This document shows positions 8,668 through 16,722 of a stretch of DNA of 60,936 nucleotides, one piece after another; the first letter of the stretch is position 1, and each line of letters begins with the position of its first letter. A program made the position numbers and the translations under genes. Origin of the DNA: JBBRNH01 sp038230415 (GTDB lineage: Bacteria; Bacteroidota; Bacteroidia; Cytophagales; Spirosomataceae); NCBI GenBank assembly GCA_038230415.1, contig JBBRNH010000025.1, forward strand, positions 1-60,936. Direction: 5' to 3'. The notes beneath the pieces were generated by a model, which made no database searches, was not told the origin of the DNA, and was given only the letters and a program-made list of their open reading frames with translations.

Positions 8668-8732
8668 ACAACATCAGCCATCCCTACGGGACTATATATA
8701 ATTCACGTTATTGCCCTGGGGGATTTTTTTAC

Positions 8733-11387
8733 TTACTCCAGCACCGGCAGCACCTTATCCAGATTATAAAAAATGATGTCTTCTTTGCCGGTTTCGTCCT
8801 CGTTCATCATCATGCCGACGGTGGCGTTTTTCTGGATTCGGCCCGACAGGATTTCTTTGGAGAGGGCGTTCAGAATGCGCCGTTGCATGACCCGCTTTAA
8901 CGGACGGGCACCAAACTCAACATCATAACCTTCGCGGGCGATGAAATCCAGCACCTCCGGCTCGCTTTCGAGGGTGATGCCCTGCTCAGATAGCCGCGCC
9001 TGAATCTGCCGGAACTGGATGTCCATGATTTTCCGTAGCTCGCGCTTGGTGAGCGGCTGAAACATCACCACCTCGTCAATGCGGTTCAAAAATTCGGGGC
9101 GCAGGCTTTGTTTCAGCAACTCAAACACCTCGGCTTTGGTCTCCTCGATCACGCTGTCGCGGTTGTACTTGTCAATCGTGGCAAACCGTTCCCGGATAAT
9201 CGGCGAGCCGATGTTGGAGGTCATCACGATAATCGTGTTTTTGAAGTTGGCAACCCGGCCCTTGCTGTCGGTCAACCGGCCATCGTCCAAGACCTGCAAC
9301 AGGATATTGAACACGTCGGGGTGCGCCTTCTCGATCTCGTCCAGCAAAATCACGCTGTACGGTTTCCGGCGCACGGCTTCGGTGAGCTGCCCGCCTTCGT
9401 CGTAGCCCACGTAGCCCGGCGGTGCGCCAATCAACCGGCTCACGGCGTGGCGTTCCTGGTATTCGCTCATGTCAATTCGGACGAGCGCGTTTTCGTCGTT
9501 AAAGAGAAAATCGGCTAAGGCTTTGGCGAGTTCGGTTTTGCCCACGCCGGTGGTGCCGAGAAAAATAAACGAGCCAATGGGTCGGCGGGGGTCCTGCATC
9601 CCGGCGCGGCTCCGGCGCACGGCATCGGCCACAACTTCAATGGCTTCTTCCTGCCCGGCCACGCGCTTGCCGAGTTCGGCTTCCAGATTCAGGAGTTTGT
9701 CACGCTCCGATTGCAGCATCCGGCTCAGGGGTATTCCCGTCCATTTTGCCACCACTTCCGTAATATCGTCGGCGGTAACTTCTTCCTGCAACAATCGGTC
9801 GCCCGATCCATCGGCTTTCTGGCTGTTGCTGAGGGTATTAAGTTGATTTTCCAGTTCAGGAATCCGTCCGTAGCGAATTTCGGCCACCTTCCCGTAGTCG
9901 CCGGCGCGTTCGGCCTGTTCAGCTTCCAGCCGCAGCGTGTCCACCTCGGCTTTCAGCGTCCGGCCTTCGTTGACGGATTGTTTTTCGGTTTCCCAGCGGG
10001 CGCGGAGTTCGTTGCGGGTTTCGCTCAAATCAGCGATTTCGCGGCTCAGGGCCACTTCTTTGTCTTTGTCGTTTTCGCGCCGGATGGCTTCGCGCTCGAT
10101 TTCCAACTGCATGATGCGCCGGTTGAGTTCGTCCAATTCTTCCGGCACGGAGTCAATTTCCAAGCGCAGTTTAGCGGCTGCCTCGTCCATGAGGTCAATG
10201 GCTTTATCGGGCAAAAAGCGGTCAGATATGTAGCGGTTCGAGAGTTCAACGGCGGCAATTACGGCATCGTCTTTGATCCGCACGCCGTGATGCAACTCGT
10301 AGCGTTCTTTGATACCGCGCAGGATGCTGATGGCATCGGCCACGTCGGGTTCGTCAACAAGCACGGTCTGAAACCGTCGTTCGAGGGCTTTGTCTTTCTC
10401 GATGTAGCGTTGGTATTCTTTGAGCGTGGTGGCTCCGATGGCGTGGAGTTCACCCCGCGCCAGGGCCGGTTTGAGCAGGTTGGCCGCGTCCATGGCACCC
10501 TCACCGCCCCCGCCCGCCCCGACAAGGGTATGAATTTCGTCAATAAACAGCACGATTTCACCCTCCGAATCAATCACTTCTTTGATAACGGCTTTGAGCC
10601 GTTCTTCAAATTCGCCCTTGTATTTGGCCCCGGCCACGAGCAAACCGAGGTCGAGGGCCATCACGATTTTCGATTTGAGGTTCTCCGGCACGTCGCCCTG
10701 CACAATGCGCTGGGCGAGTCCTTCGACGATGGCGGTTTTGCCCACGCCCGGCTCACCGATGAGCATGGGATTATTTTTTGTCCGGCGGCTGAGGATTTGC
10801 AGCACGCGCCGGATTTCCTCGTCGCGCCCGATTACGGGGTCAATTTTTCCGGCGCGGGCCAGTTCATTCAGATTTTTGCCGTACCGTTCCAGCGATTGGT
10901 AGGTAGCTTCGGCGTTGGGGTCTTTCACAGGGTTGTTTTTGCCCCGCAGGTCGCGGATGGCTTCTTTAAGTGCTTTTTCAGAAAATCCAATGTCTTTCAA
11001 TAACGTGGCAACGGCATCGCGCCCGCCCACGAGTCCCAACAATAACATCTCGACGCTCACGTACTCGTCGCCGAAGCCGGTCATTTGGGTTTGCGCGCGT
11101 TGCAGGGCCGCGTTCAGGTCGTTGCCGAGGTAGATGCTCTGCCCGGCGGGTTGCCCCGATACCACCACGTTGGGGTAGCCGGTTACGATGGCGGTCAGGG
11201 CGAGGGTCAGGCGGCTGATGGTCACGCCCATCCGTTTGGTCAGGTAGCCGACGGTGTTAGGGTCTTCGTCGAGGATGGCTTTCAGCACGTGGCCGGTTTC
11301 AACGGTTTGCTGCTGATTGCCCTGGGCGATCTGGGCCGCCTGCTGCACCACCTCCTGCGCTTTTATGGTGTAATTCTGAAGGTTCAT
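8733..11387 (-). CDS. clpB: ATP-dependent disaggregase ClpB
   Basis: Hexameric AAA+ chaperone of 884 residues that works with DnaK to dissolve protein aggregates in the cytoplasm. Seen in order: Clp N-domain (MNLQNYTIKAQEVVQQAAQ), AAA-1 with Walker A GEPGVGKTA and LFIDEIHTLVGAG, the coiled-coil M domain rich in Glu/Arg/Leu (about 405-525), AAA-2 with Walker A GTTGVGKTELA and ILLDEIEKAHPDV, and the D2-small domain (GARPLKRVMQRRI). The M domain separates ClpB from ClpA/ClpC. An upstream in-frame ATG at 11462 would add 25 residues encoded by a 22-bp inverted repeat, so 11387 is preferred. Confidence 0.95.
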   Translation of the reverse strand: MNLQNYTIKAQEVVQQAAQIAQGNQQQTVETGHVLKAILDEDPNTVGYLTKRMGVTISRLTLALTAIVTGYPNVVVSGQPAGQSIYLGNDLNAALQRAQTQMTGFGDEYVSVEMLLLGLVGGRDAVATLLKDIGFSEKALKEAIRDLRGKNNPVKDPNAEATYQSLERYGKNLNELARAGKIDPVIGRDEEIRRVLQILSRRTKNNPMLIGEPGVGKTAIVEGLAQRIVQGDVPENLKSKIVMALDLGLLVAGAKYKGEFEERLKAVIKEVIDSEGEIVLFIDEIHTLVGAGGGGEGAMDAANLLKPALARGELHAIGATTLKEYQRYIEKDKALERRFQTVLVDEPDVADAISILRGIKERYELHHGVRIKDDAVIAAVELSNRYISDRFLPDKAIDLMDEAAAKLRLEIDSVPEELDELNRRIMQLEIEREAIRRENDKDKEVALSREIADLSETRNELRARWETEKQSVNEGRTLKAEVDTLRLEAEQAERAGDYGKVAEIRYGRIPELENQLNTLSNSQKADGSGDRLLQEEVTADDITEVVAKWTGIPLSRMLQSERDKLLNLEAELGKRVAGQEEAIEVVADAVRRSRAGMQDPRRPIGSFIFLGTTGVGKTELAKALADFLFNDENALVRIDMSEYQERHAVSRLIGAPPGYVGYDEGGQLTEAVRRKPYSVILLDEIEKAHPDVFNILLQVLDDGRLTDSKGRVANFKNTIIVMTSNIGSPIIRERFATIDKYNRDSVIEETKAEVFELLKQSLRPEFLNRIDEVVMFQPLTKRELRKIMDIQFRQIQARLSEQGITLESEPEVLDFIAREGYDVEFGARPLKRVMQRRILNALSKEILSGRIQKNATVGMMMNEDETGKEDIIFYNLDKVLPVLE

Positions 11388-11393
11388 ATTTTG

Positions 11394-11470
11394 AGTGAAG
11401 AATGAAGAGTGATGAATGAAGAATAATTTTCTCTGGAGTACTCTTCCCTCATCACTCTTCATTCTTCACT
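11394..11470. repeat. Perfect 22-bp inverted repeat in clpB leader
   Basis: Arm 11394-11415 (AGTGAAGAATGAAGAGTGAT plus GA) is mirrored exactly at 11449-11470, with a loop of about 33 nt. The sequence is made of related GTGAAGA/ATGAAGA words, like a degenerate short tandem repeat. In the clpB transcript it would form a stable hairpin just upstream of the start codon at 11387. The rest of 11471-11673 shows no convincing gene. Confidence 0.8.
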
Positions 11471-11673
11471 AATAATGCCGGGCTGTTTTATCGGACATTT
11501 TGGCTGTATTTTTACCCAAAAACTCAACAGTTCGGAAATTGTGACGCGCATCAATTTACTTCTATTCGGGCTTCTGCTGTTCTGTTTGGGATTGCCGGTA
11601 AAGAACGATTCTACTTTCGTCTGACCTTGTCTCGCTCCTGATTCTCTCAATTCAGACACTACCGTTCACTCAA

Positions 11674-11765
11674 CGGCTCAATAAAACGGCTGCCCACTCA
11701 AAACTTGCCGGTCTTCGCTCAACCTCCGTTGAGCGAAGACCGGCTTTTGTTTAGGTTTGTTGCTA
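11674..11765 (+). promoter_or_regulatory. Promoter module with operator-like inverted repeat, copy 1 (cupin gene)
   Basis: TTG at 11729-11731, 20-nt spacer, TAGGTTTG at 11752-11759 gives a good Bacteroidota promoter. A perfect 17-bp inverted repeat (arms 11707-11723 and 11728-11744, GCCGGTCTTCGCTCAAC, 4-nt loop) overlaps the -33 and the spacer, as an operator would; the hairpin followed by CTTTTGTTT could also be read as a terminator. A diverged copy of the module lies at 15674-15769. The position of the -7 box supports the cupin start at 11835. Confidence 0.6.
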
Positions 11766-11834
11766 ACCAATTCACCAAATTCAGACGGGTGCAATCTGAT
11801 TGAAACACGAAATCCCCCAATAAGCCAAACCCCA

Positions 11835-12395
11835 ATGACAACTATCGCAACGGAAAACCGCCCCCAATTAGCTGTGGCCTATACCGCGCCCGGCCAAAAC
11901 GCCAACAATGCCCCCATACTCAATGTGTTGGGAATGCCAACGGGCATAAAACTCACCCACGCCCAGACCGGCGGTCAGTTTTCGTGCATGGAACAGCACA
12001 TTGCTCCCCGGCAGATGGGGCCACCACCCCATGTGCATTACGAACTCGATGAGATCATGTACGTCCTGGAAGGAACCGTAACCCTGCTGGAAGGCAACCA
12101 AACCCGCGAAGTGTCGGCGGGGGGCTGGCATTTTCGACCGCGCGGTACGGTGCATACCTTCTGGAATGCCCACGATGTCCCGGCGAAATTTATTGATATG
12201 TACCCCAGCAGTCAGGATTTCGTGCGCTTTCTGGAAGAACTCGCCGACCTCGGCGGGGCTATTCATGCCGAAGGCGGCAACCCGTTTGCACCCGAAAGCA
12301 TCGCCCGGTTCAAGGCGTTGGATGCCCGCTATAACCACGAGGTATTTTATGAACAGATGCCCGAACACGTAGCGAAATACGGCCCGAAAATGTAG
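11835..12395 (+). CDS. Cupin-domain protein
   Basis: Protein of 186 residues with one cupin barrel. Seen: conserved cupin motif 1 as PPPHVHYELDEIMYVLEG (His and Glu metal ligands, near residues 66-83) and motif 2 as RPRGTVHTFWN (near 105-115). The family binds a divalent metal and includes dioxygenases, isomerases and sugar-binding proteins; I cannot name the substrate. A longer TTG-started form is unlikely because it would begin inside the promoter. The TAG stop at 12393-12395 lies within the REP-like repeat at 12392-12420, so that repeat sets the C-terminus. Confidence 0.82.
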   Translation: MTTIATENRPQLAVAYTAPGQNANNAPILNVLGMPTGIKLTHAQTGGQFSCMEQHIAPRQMGPPPHVHYELDEIMYVLEGTVTLLEGNQTREVSAGGWHFRPRGTVHTFWNAHDVPAKFIDMYPSSQDFVRFLEELADLGGAIHAEGGNPFAPESIARFKALDARYNHEVFYEQMPEHVAKYGPKM

Positions 12396-12420
12396 AGATG
12401 CGATACGTCGCGTCTCAGCA
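12392..12420. repeat. Solo REP-like palindrome (diverged copy)
   Basis: GTAGAGATGCGATACGTCGC then GTCTCAGCA is a diverged copy of the repeat clustered at 41726-47510 (core GTAGAGACGCGATACCTCGC), followed as in the other copies by CCGGATGGT. It lies at the 3' end of the cupin gene, supplies that gene's TAG stop, and may act as a transcription or mRNA-end hairpin between the convergent cupin and Uma2 genes. It is the only copy I found far from the RAYT gene. Confidence 0.75.
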
Positions 12421-12434
12421 ACCGGATGGTTTTG

Positions 12435-12998
12435 TCAGACAAACAAATCGGTCACAATAAACTGAAAATCAGCAACTACGGGGGCGGCAGAGATCGTCTG
12501 CTGCCCCTTAAACACGGTTGACTCGTCGGGCGAGGTGTAGGCGTAGATTTTCTGAAGTTTCGGCACGATGTACCAGACCAACTGTGCGCCCCCGTCGAAA
12601 TAGTCAATGAGCTTTTCCAATACGTCTTCGTGGGTTTCAGAATCAGACAGAATTTCGATGGCAAACAACGTGCTGACCCGTTTGCCTAACCGGATAGCCT
12701 GCCGTTGCTCGGCGGTAAAATAGGTTAAGTCGGGAATGCGCTTACGGACACCATCCACATAGGAATCAAATTCGGGCATCAGTAAATGTTTTTCACGGGC
12801 CACAGCCGTCGTTAAAAACTGGCTCTGCAAAAAAGCGGCAATGTCTAATTCGTTCTGTTTCATGGATTTAGGAATAATCTGGCCCCGGACAAACTCGAAA
12901 GAACCGTCGTTACCGGGCTGCTGCTGCCACTGCTCAAACTCATCAACGGTGGTCAGGTGGGTGGGCAAAACAAGGTCGGTGGGTGCGTGGGCGATCAT
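12435..12998 (-). CDS. Uma2-family putative restriction endonuclease (DUF820)
   Basis: 187-residue protein of the Uma2 family, which has a PD-(D/E)XK nuclease fold. Seen: start-region motif LTTVDEFEQW, FEFVRGQIIP, the catalytic-type pattern IPDLTYFT followed by FAIEILSDSET, and a Lys-rich helix (DVLEKLIDYFDGGAQLVWYI). Proteins of this family are abundant in Cyanobacteria and Bacteroidota, usually solitary; their biological role is not settled. The start at 12998 (MIAHAPTDLVLP) fits better than a longer ATG at 13034, which adds a basic-hydrophobic leader. Confidence 0.8.
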   Translation of the reverse strand: MIAHAPTDLVLPTHLTTVDEFEQWQQQPGNDGSFEFVRGQIIPKSMKQNELDIAAFLQSQFLTTAVAREKHLLMPEFDSYVDGVRKRIPDLTYFTAEQRQAIRLGKRVSTLFAIEILSDSETHEDVLEKLIDYFDGGAQLVWYIVPKLQKIYAYTSPDESTVFKGQQTISAAPVVADFQFIVTDLFV

Positions 12999-13051
12999 AG
13001 CGATTGTCAGAATTAGCTTGAACTGATTAATCAAAGATACAAAAAACAGTC

Positions 13052-14371
13052 ATGAACCGACGACAATTTATCCAACACACCGGCGCGGTTTCGCTGGCAA
13101 TGGCCCTGCCCCAAACGGGCTTCGGGGCCGACGACCGAAAAATTAACCTCGCCATCCTCGGCACGGGCTGGTTTGGGGGTGATGTGCTGCTCACGGCGGC
13201 ATTAGCAAGCGAGCGTTTTAACGTCGTGGCCCTGTGCGACGTGAACCAAAATGCGTTTCAGGCAACGCTCGATGCACTGGCAAAAGCCGGGCAACCCCGC
13301 CCAATGGTGTTCAGCGACTACAAAAAGATGTACGAGATGCCGGGCTTAGAAGCCGTTGTGATTGCCACCCCAACCCACTGGCACGCGCTGCAATTTGTGG
13401 CTGCCTGCCAGAAAGGGCTGTCCGTTTTTCTGGAAAAACCCGTCAGCTACGACATCGCCGAATCAAGGGCGATGATGGCGGCTCACCAGAAAGCCAACAA
13501 CGTGGTAGTGGTGAATTTTGAACGGGTGCAGTTCGGTGTCAACGAGCCGGTGAAAGCGTTCATTGCCAGTGGCGAAGCGGGCAACATCGGGCAGGTACTG
13601 GTTAATCTGCACAGCCCGGAGGGTATAGCAGTGGAGAAACCCATCCCGGCCACGCTCGATTTCGATGCGTTCTGTGGCCCGGCCCCACTGCAAAAACTGC
13701 TCTGCGATGCCGGCAACGACAAACCCAACTGGCGGACCAACTATGCCTTTGGCCGGGGAACAATGGTTGACTGGGGCGCGCACTACCTGCACAATGCCCG
13801 GCAGGTGATGAACCTTAGCCTTCCCGATTCGGTGCGGGCAACGGGCGGCAACCGGCAAAACGCCGGAACGGCCACCAAACCAGAACAGCCCGACTGGATG
13901 GAGGTTGTTTTCGACTACAACGGCCTGCCTGTGCAATATAGCCAACGCGCCTGGGGCTACCAATCGCCCAACCCCGACACCAACATCGGCGTGTGGTATA
14001 TGGGCGACAAAGCCACCGTTTTCAGTGGCGAGTTTGGCTGGGAGGTGTATCCGGCGGGCGGGAAACCCAAAATCAATCACGGCGAAATCGGTTTTAAGCC
14101 CTGGACTCCTGAGTTTGGCACGAAGATGAACGACGGTATCCGCAGGCAGTTTGTCGAACTCTACGACGGCATCATCACCAAATCGAACAGCCGGGTTTCG
14201 GCCCCGCTCGATGATGCCATCCTGACCAATACGGCCATGATTATGGCCGATATGGCCTACCGGACGGGCGCGGGTGTGCTGGCAAAACGCGAGATAGACA
14301 GTGCCGATGCCCACGTGTCGGCCCTGCTGAAACGGCCTTACCGGGCCGGGTATAACCATCCATTCAGCTAA
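13052..14371 (+). CDS. Gfo/Idh/MocA-family oxidoreductase with Tat-type signal
   Basis: 439-residue NAD(P)-dependent sugar or inositol-type oxidoreductase. Seen: an N-terminal MNRRQFIQHTGAVSLAMA, the twin-arginine-like signal common to secreted members in Bacteroidota, then Rossmann ILGTGWFGGDV near 34-44, the conserved EKP of FLEKPVSYD near 130, and the C-terminal substrate domain with GTMVDWGAHYLHNAR. The cofactor would be loaded in the cytoplasm before Tat export to the periplasm. Substrate unknown; secreted members in this phylum act on glycan-derived sugars. The DUF418 gene begins 12 nt downstream. Confidence 0.85.
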   Translation: MNRRQFIQHTGAVSLAMALPQTGFGADDRKINLAILGTGWFGGDVLLTAALASERFNVVALCDVNQNAFQATLDALAKAGQPRPMVFSDYKKMYEMPGLEAVVIATPTHWHALQFVAACQKGLSVFLEKPVSYDIAESRAMMAAHQKANNVVVVNFERVQFGVNEPVKAFIASGEAGNIGQVLVNLHSPEGIAVEKPIPATLDFDAFCGPAPLQKLLCDAGNDKPNWRTNYAFGRGTMVDWGAHYLHNARQVMNLSLPDSVRATGGNRQNAGTATKPEQPDWMEVVFDYNGLPVQYSQRAWGYQSPNPDTNIGVWYMGDKATVFSGEFGWEVYPAGGKPKINHGEIGFKPWTPEFGTKMNDGIRRQFVELYDGIITKSNSRVSAPLDDAILTNTAMIMADMAYRTGAGVLAKREIDSADAHVSALLKRPYRAGYNHPFS

Positions 14372-14383
14372 ACGAGATGACGT

Positions 14384-15685
14384 ATGATTCCTGAAAATCA
14401 AGTTTCACAAACGGCCCCTGTGCCAATCATTGATAACCCCGACCGGATCGCCGTGATTGATGCCCTGCGCGGCTTTTCGTTAGTCGGGATTATCGTGGCC
14501 CATTGCAGCAATCAGTATTTAGCCGGGCCAACGCCCCCGTCGGCTGGTACGCTGAACCTGTTTTCGCCCCTCGATGTGGTGGTTGGCGACTGGGCCGCGT
14601 ATCTGGCCTTCGGTAAGTTCTTCACCATTTTCTCGTTTTTGTTCGGCCTGAGTTTCGCCATTCAGATGACCAATGCCGCCAGAAACAACCGGCCCTTTGT
14701 GGGCCAAACCGTTTGGCGACTGGCGATTTTGTTTGCCATCGGCTTCATTCACAGCTTGTTTTATTCGGGCGATATTCTGCGGATTTACGCCATTCTGGGC
14801 CTTGTGCTGATACTGATGCGAAACCTGAACAACCGTGTTTTGCTAATTGTGGGGCTGCTTTTGGTGCTTAACGTGCCGTTGTTCATCGGTCGGGTTGCGG
14901 GGCAGTTTTCGCCCCCGCCCACAGCCGCCCAAATCGAAGCGGGCAAGGCCCAGGGAGCCGGTTTCGTGAAAATGGCCGAAGATGAATTCAGGATCAAACA
15001 GCGCGGCACCTTAGCCGAAGTCGTGACGATGAACGCAACCGGCAACTTAGTCGGCACGTTGATTTTTCAGCTTATCACCGGGCGGCTGTTCATCACGCTG
15101 GGGCTATTTTTGCTGGGGCTGTGGGCGGGGCGGCAGCGCATCTTCACCGACACGCCGGAACACCGGCGTTTCTTTCGGCAATTACTGATCTGGTCGGGCA
15201 TACCGGCCCTGCTCACCACCACCTTCTGGATCATGAACGGCGGTATGGCCTTAGTGATGGGGCCACCGCCGTCGGGCTGGTTAGGCGTGTCGGGGCCAAC
15301 GGCGTTCGATGTTCACCAGGCTACCTTATCAACGTTTTATGTGGCCGGTGTCACGCTGTTGTTCTGGCAAACGCGGGCCTGGCTGTTGCATCGGTTGGTG
15401 GCCGTTGGGCGCATGGGTCTCACCACCTACCTCACCGATACCGTGTTTGGGGTGTTGCTGTTTTTGGGCTATGGTTTGGGGCAGTTGGGGCATCTGGGTA
15501 TGGCCGCTTCGGTGGGGCTGGGGCTGGCGTTTTTCGCGCTGCAAATCCCCTTGTCTAACTGGTGGCTGGCGCGGTTCCGGTTCGGCCCCGTTGAGTGGCT
15601 CTGGCGGAGTTTGACGTATCGGAAGGCGCAACCCTGGCAGAAATCACCGTATTCCGTTGGCTCAAGCCAACAGACGGCTCAATAA
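14384..15685 (+). CDS. DUF418-domain inner-membrane protein (YeiB-like)
   Basis: 433-residue polytopic membrane protein. Seen: the acyltransferase-like opening RIAVIDALRGFSLVGIIVAH near 18-37, FGKFFTIFSFLFGLSFAIQM near 80-100, and a C-terminal DUF418 stretch with RMGLTTYLTDTVFG and WRSLTYRKAQP. It has about nine or ten hydrophobic segments. The family (B. subtilis YxaH/E. coli YeiB relatives) is of unknown function, possibly a membrane transporter or acyltransferase. It sits 12 nt behind the oxidoreductase, so they are probably one operon. Its last codons overlap the beginning of the duplicated promoter module at 15674. Confidence 0.85.
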   Translation: MIPENQVSQTAPVPIIDNPDRIAVIDALRGFSLVGIIVAHCSNQYLAGPTPPSAGTLNLFSPLDVVVGDWAAYLAFGKFFTIFSFLFGLSFAIQMTNAARNNRPFVGQTVWRLAILFAIGFIHSLFYSGDILRIYAILGLVLILMRNLNNRVLLIVGLLLVLNVPLFIGRVAGQFSPPPTAAQIEAGKAQGAGFVKMAEDEFRIKQRGTLAEVVTMNATGNLVGTLIFQLITGRLFITLGLFLLGLWAGRQRIFTDTPEHRRFFRQLLIWSGIPALLTTTFWIMNGGMALVMGPPPSGWLGVSGPTAFDVHQATLSTFYVAGVTLLFWQTRAWLLHRLVAVGRMGLTTYLTDTVFGVLLFLGYGLGQLGHLGMAASVGLGLAFFALQIPLSNWWLARFRFGPVEWLWRSLTYRKAQPWQKSPYSVGSSQQTAQ

Positions 15686-15769
15686 ACCAGTATGCTCACG
15701 CAAAAATCACCGGGCTTCGCTCAATGCTGTTTGGCCGAAGGTCAGCTTTCGTGTAGGTTTGTCGCTAAA
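15674..15769 (+). promoter_or_regulatory. Promoter module, copy 2 (glycine-rich gene cluster)
   Basis: TTTG at 15730-15733, 20-nt spacer, TAGGTTTG at 15754-15761. The stretch shares CGGCTCAATAAA, CTTCGCTCAA and TAGGTTTGTnGCTAA in the same order and spacing with 11674-11765, so the two promoters are related by descent. The inverted repeat of copy 1 is decayed here. The -7 box lies inside a possible N-terminal extension of the next gene, which supports the start at 15800. Confidence 0.55.
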
Positions 15770-15799
15770 ACTAATTTCAGGAAATCAGACGCGACCCCA

Positions 15800-16702
15800 A
15801 TGAAAACTACCCTAATCCTGCTGCTGCTCACCCTGTGCATGAGCCGCCCGGTTCTTGCCCAGCAAACCTGGGCCTTGAAACCCTACGCCGTTACGCTGCC
15901 CCAGCTCACCACAGCCCAGCAAAGCACCTCGGCCCCGCAACAGGCGGGCAATGTGGTGTACAACACCGACCAGCAGAAAATGGCCGTGCATAACGGCACA
16001 AACTGGCAGTATGTCAGCACCGCGCCCGAAGCCAGCCAGTTTCAGAACGAGAAATTATTCAAGTACTCTACCACCTGGGTTGTGCCGGCTGGCGTAACCC
16101 GGATTATGGCCGAGGTTTGGGGCGGTGGGGCTGGTGGGCCAATTTATGACTATGGGGGTAGTGGCAATACTACATTGATTGCCAATGGCGGGGGAGCAGG
16201 CGGGTATGCGCGTGGATTTATGCCTGTTACGCCGGGTAGTTCTCTTACATTGGTAGTTGGGATAGGCGGTACAGGAGCCTTTCGTTCGCCAAGCGTTTAC
16301 CAAACCAGCGGTAATAATTCATATATTTTGCGAAATGCAAACGGAGATGGCCTTTATGTTACGGGTGCTTATTATTACGGGGGAGCAGGAGGTTATGCCA
16401 GTGGCACAGACCTGGGGTTTGCAGCCGATGGTGGTGTGGGTACTAATGGAACAGTCTCCTACGGGCAAAAAAGCATGTCGGAATACATTTTGCTCATCCA
16501 GTGCGGTAATGGCGGCACTGCCTACGGCGCATCACGGGGCGGCTTTGGTACGCAGATAGCCTCGCTCAATTCCAGCGTATTATTATATCAATCTGGCGAT
16601 AATACGAATGCTCAGCAGGGCAGTATTCCCGGTGGCGGTGGGGGCTGTGGCTATAATTATGGCGGAGACGGTGCACGTGGTATGATCGTGATTCACTGGT
16701 AA
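15800..16702 (+). CDS. Secreted glycine-rich-domain protein 1
   Basis: 300-residue exported protein, first of three tandem paralogues. Seen: signal peptide MKTTLILLLLTLCMSRPVLA followed by QQ; a short module with PQQAGNVVYNTDQQKMAVHN near 50-70, resembling the 'VYNT...NWQYV' segments of Bacteroidota surface and tail-fibre-like proteins; then from about 90 VVPAGVTRIMAEVWGGGAGG, the start of a glycine-rich domain like the one in ALK-type receptors and phage tail-tip proteins; and the closing GGDGARGMIVIHW. Four cysteines near the end may pair. It lacks the N-terminal module found in the next two paralogues. Function unknown; adhesion or sugar binding is conjecture. Confidence 0.75.
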   Translation: MKTTLILLLLTLCMSRPVLAQQTWALKPYAVTLPQLTTAQQSTSAPQQAGNVVYNTDQQKMAVHNGTNWQYVSTAPEASQFQNEKLFKYSTTWVVPAGVTRIMAEVWGGGAGGPIYDYGGSGNTTLIANGGGAGGYARGFMPVTPGSSLTLVVGIGGTGAFRSPSVYQTSGNNSYILRNANGDGLYVTGAYYYGGAGGYASGTDLGFAADGGVGTNGTVSYGQKSMSEYILLIQCGNGGTAYGASRGGFGTQIASLNSSVLLYQSGDNTNAQQGSIPGGGGGCGYNYGGDGARGMIVIHW

Positions 16703-16722
16703 TAAACAACCGAACCCAAACC

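Noticed and set aside
9711..11003. A 430-codon open frame on the plus strand opposite clpB
   Set aside because: It is the antisense shadow of a firm clpB gene; its composition follows from clpB codon use and it shows no domain or start context.
11459..11659. A 66-codon frame upstream of clpB
   Set aside because: No homology by eye, poor start context, and it runs into the clpB leader inverted repeat; treated as non-coding.
13463..14401. A 312-codon open frame on the minus strand opposite the Gfo/Idh/MocA gene
   Set aside because: Antisense to a gene with clear Rossmann and EKP motifs; no recognisable protein features.
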